This document shows, piece after piece, positions 13,535-15,455 of a stretch of 15,455 nt of DNA. The position numbers and the translations under genes are program-made. This DNA is from an uncultured Clostridia bacterium (GTDB lineage: Bacteria > Bacillota_A > Clostridia > Oscillospirales > Oscillospiraceae). Below the pieces are notes generated by a model. That model made no database searches. It had not been told where the DNA came from and was given only the letters and a program-made list of their open reading frames with translations. Where the stretch lies: assembly GCA_946059285.1 (NCBI GenBank), contig CAMGMW010000007.1, positions 1-15,455 of the forward strand. The letters are read 5' to 3'. Positions within the stretch are counted from its first letter, which is position 1, and each line of letters opens with the position of its first letter.

Positions 13535-14446
13535 TTATTCGCCGAAACTCTCAATGATAGAAACAATTTCGCTGCCGATGCGCTTTTGCGCCTCGACGGT
13601 TGCTGCGCCGATGTGCGGTGTGCAGGAAACCATCGGATGTGAGTACAGCGCATGGTTCTTTGCAGGCTCCTCGGCATAGACATCAAGACCGGCGGCACGA
13701 ACCTTGCCGGACTCCAGAGCCGCCAGCAGAGCGTCCTCATCCACATTTGTGCCACGGGAGGTGTTGATGATCACAACGCCGTCCTTCATTTTTTCGATGT
13801 TCTCGGCAGAAATCAGCTTGCCGCCGTCCACTGCGGGAGCGTGAACGCTGATGAAATCGGCACGGGCGAGCAGCTCGTCCATCTCTACATAGGGAATACC
13901 CAACTGCTCTTCAATGCCGGGAATGTGGAAAATATCAAAGGCAATGACGTCCATGCCGATGGCCTTTGCCATCTTGCCGAGAGCCTGCCCGATGCGGCCA
14001 TAGCCCACGATGCCCAGCGTCTTGCCGGACAGCTCGATGCCCTTGCCGTATGCTTTCTTTTCCCATTTATCCTCACGCATGGTGTGACCGGCGACAGAGA
14101 TATAGCGGGCGCAGGAGAACATATGCGCCATGGCCAGCTCCGCAACAGATTGAGAGGAGGCGCGCGGGGTATTCATGACCTTGATGCCGTTGGCCTCTGC
14201 GTATTTGACATCGATGTTATCCACGCCGACGCCGCCGCGGATGATGAGCTTGAGCTTGCCGCCCTTTGCTTCGTCGATGTGATTGGCGCGAACCTTTGTT
14301 TTGGAGCGTACGACCGCGACGTCAAAGTCGCGCAGGGCAGCGCCTAACTGATCCGGCTCATAGAACTGTTCAACGATCTCGTGACCCTTTGCGCTCAGGG
14401 CAGCGATGGCGGACTTGTCCATTCCGTCAGTAACAAGAATACGCAT
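13535..14446 (-). CDS. serA: D-3-phosphoglycerate dehydrogenase, short form without ACT domain
   Basis: The protein has 303 residues. It oxidises 3-phosphoglycerate to 3-phosphohydroxypyruvate with NAD, the first step of serine synthesis. Visible features: RGGVGVDNID at about 70-79, GYGRIG NAD-binding loop at 148-153 with D171 at the end of the second strand (NAD preference), catalytic R231 (INTSRGTNVDEDAL), E260 (LDVYAEEP) and H278 (TPHIGAAT). It ends right after the substrate/nucleotide domains, so the C-terminal ACT domain that gives serine feedback in E. coli SerA is missing. AAGGAGA lies 8 bases before ATG 14446. serC ends 29 bases upstream, so they form one operon. 2-hydroxyacid relatives are possible in isolation, but the serC context makes SerA clear. 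Confidence 0.94.
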   Translation of the reverse strand: MRILVTDGMDKSAIAALSAKGHEIVEQFYEPDQLGAALRDFDVAVVRSKTKVRANHIDEAKGGKLKLIIRGGVGVDNIDVKYAEANGIKVMNTPRASSQSVAELAMAHMFSCARYISVAGHTMREDKWEKKAYGKGIELSGKTLGIVGYGRIGQALGKMAKAIGMDVIAFDIFHIPGIEEQLGIPYVEMDELLARADFISVHAPAVDGGKLISAENIEKMKDGVVIINTSRGTNVDEDALLAALESGKVRAAGLDVYAEEPAKNHALYSHPMVSCTPHIGAATVEAQKRIGSEIVSIIESFGE

Positions 14447-14475
14447 GATGATACTCTCCTTATGATTATGATTGA

Positions 14476-15455
14476 TTATTTGTGTTCCGCTTCAAACTTT
14501 TTCAGGCAATCGACCAGCGCCTCAACGCCCGCCTTCGGCATGGCATTGTAGACAGATGCACGCAGACCGCCGACAGATTTATGACCCTTCAGGTTATCAA
14601 AGCCGGCCGCCTTGGTGTAGGCAATGACTTCCGCATCCAGATCTTTGTTGCCGGTGACGAACGGGATGTTCATCAGACTGCGGTAATCCTTTTCAACGGT
14701 GCCGGTAAAGAGCTTGGAGGAGTCAAGGAAATCGTACATAACCTTTGCCTTTTCCTGGTTGATGCGCTCCATCACTTCCAGACCGCCGAGCTTCTTGAGG
14801 TATTTGAAGACCTTGCCGCAGACATAAATTGCCCAGCAGTTCGGTGTGTTGTACATGGAGCCGGCGTCTGCATGGGTCTTATATTGCAGGTAGATGGGCA
14901 GATCGGTCAGATCGTCGCGGATCAAATCCTCGCGGATGATAACAACGACCATGCCGGCCGGACCGACGTTTTTCTGCACGCCCGCATAGATCAGACCGTA
15001 GTCGTTGACGTTGCAGGGCTTGGAGAGGAACATGGAGGACTGGTCAGAGACAAGAACATGACCCTTTGTATTGGGCAGCTTCTTCCATGTAACGCCATGA
15101 ATGGTTTCGTTTTCGCAGATATAGACATAGTCCGTGTCCTCGGGAATGTCGAGGTCGGAGCAATCGGGGATATAGGTATAATTCTTGTCCTTGGAAGAAG
15201 CAGCAACAATGACTTCGCCGACCTTCTTCGCTTCGGCAATGGCCTTTTTGGACCATGCGCCTGTTTCAACATATACAGCTTTGCCGTTCTTCATCAGATT
15301 CATCGGAATCATAGAGAACTGTAATGTTGCGCCGCCCTGAATGAAAAGGACTTTATAGTTGTCAGGAATGCTCATCAGGTCGCGCAGATCCTGCTCGGCC
15401 TCGTCGATGATCTGCTGATAGACCTTGGAGCGGTGGGACATTTCCATGACGCACA
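14476..15455 (-). CDS. serC: Phosphoserine aminotransferase, N-terminus beyond the window
   Basis: About 326 residues are visible; the frame runs off the right edge (CVMEMSHRS, where family members read GMSVMEMSHRS), so about 35 N-terminal residues are missing. The enzyme transfers the amino group of glutamate to 3-phosphohydroxypyruvate, giving phosphoserine; PLP is the cofactor. Motifs: FIQGGATLQF, ETGAWSKKA, CENETIHG, the PLP lysine in YAGVQKNVGPAG, TPNCWAIYV, and the C-terminal GLRASVYNAMP. The apparent ATG at 15447 is internal, not the true start. It lies just upstream of serA in the same operon; no serB phosphatase is in the window. Confidence 0.96.
   Translation of the reverse strand, partial: CVMEMSHRSKVYQQIIDEAEQDLRDLMSIPDNYKVLFIQGGATLQFSMIPMNLMKNGKAVYVETGAWSKKAIAEAKKVGEVIVAASSKDKNYTYIPDCSDLDIPEDTDYVYICENETIHGVTWKKLPNTKGHVLVSDQSSMFLSKPCNVNDYGLIYAGVQKNVGPAGMVVVIIREDLIRDDLTDLPIYLQYKTHADAGSMYNTPNCWAIYVCGKVFKYLKKLGGLEVMERINQEKAKVMYDFLDSSKLFTGTVEKDYRSLMNIPFVTGNKDLDAEVIAYTKAAGFDNLKGHKSVGGLRASVYNAMPKAGVEALVDCLKKFEAEHK

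Noticed and set aside
14482..15324. Long plus-strand frame of 280 codons opposite serC
   Set aside because: It is the antisense shadow of serC: no ribosome site, no family motif, and the minus strand encodes a clear enzyme.

Overview
The window looks like chromosomal DNA from an anaerobic Gram-positive Clostridium-class bacterium, most likely Oscillospiraceae or a near relative. The reasons are a moderately high GC content, strong AGGAGG-type ribosome sites, the block prfA-sua5-coaE-M18 aminopeptidase, a ModE-like regulator without a molybdate-binding domain, and orphan-type selenium/molybdenum accessory genes. This assignment is inference from protein style and gene order. No rRNA, tRNA, CRISPR array, phage gene or transposase was seen.

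Left part (1-5860). The window opens with the last 33 codons of a plus-strand protein that resembles the DHHA1 C-terminus of an alanyl-tRNA editing protein. It overlaps tail-to-tail with a secreted polysaccharide deacetylase on the minus strand. A plus-strand run follows: an RlmA-type 23S rRNA guanine methyltransferase, release factor 1 (prfA), a Sua5-type threonylcarbamoyl-AMP synthase, dephospho-CoA kinase (coaE) and an M18 aminopeptidase. prfA/sua5 and sua5/coaE overlap by ATGA. coaE has no stop codon and reads in frame into the aminopeptidase, which keeps its own Shine-Dalgarno and ATG. The run ends at a strong terminator, next to a second one that faces the other way.

Middle part (5866-11126). 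On the minus strand lies thyA-folA (thymidylate synthase and dihydrofolate reductase), with its own promoter and terminator. Upstream of it is the module yqeC-yqeB-selD, followed by an IclR-family regulator whose frame is interrupted by one TGA. yqeC, yqeB and selD are the maturation genes of selenium-dependent molybdenum hydroxylases; the hydroxylase itself is not in the window. A ModE-like regulator is divergent from yqeC. The 114-bp gap between them holds two consensus-spaced promoters and a palindrome with ModE-like half-sites over the yqeC -10 box.

Right part (11127-15455). Two intergenic stretches are rich in consecutive hairpins (11090-11255 and 11888-12003). They flank a small conserved-looking 68-residue acidic-tailed protein with a perfect promoter. 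The rest is minus-strand amino-acid metabolism: serC (cut by the window edge) and serA, which together carry out the first two steps of serine synthesis, and then an NADP-type glutamate dehydrogenase. Glutamate dehydrogenase makes the glutamate that SerC uses as amino donor, so the order makes metabolic sense.

The points most worth a second look are the coaE-aminopeptidase fusion frame, the in-frame TGA in the IclR gene beside selD, the putative ModE operator with a possibly leaderless modE transcript, and the hairpin clusters.
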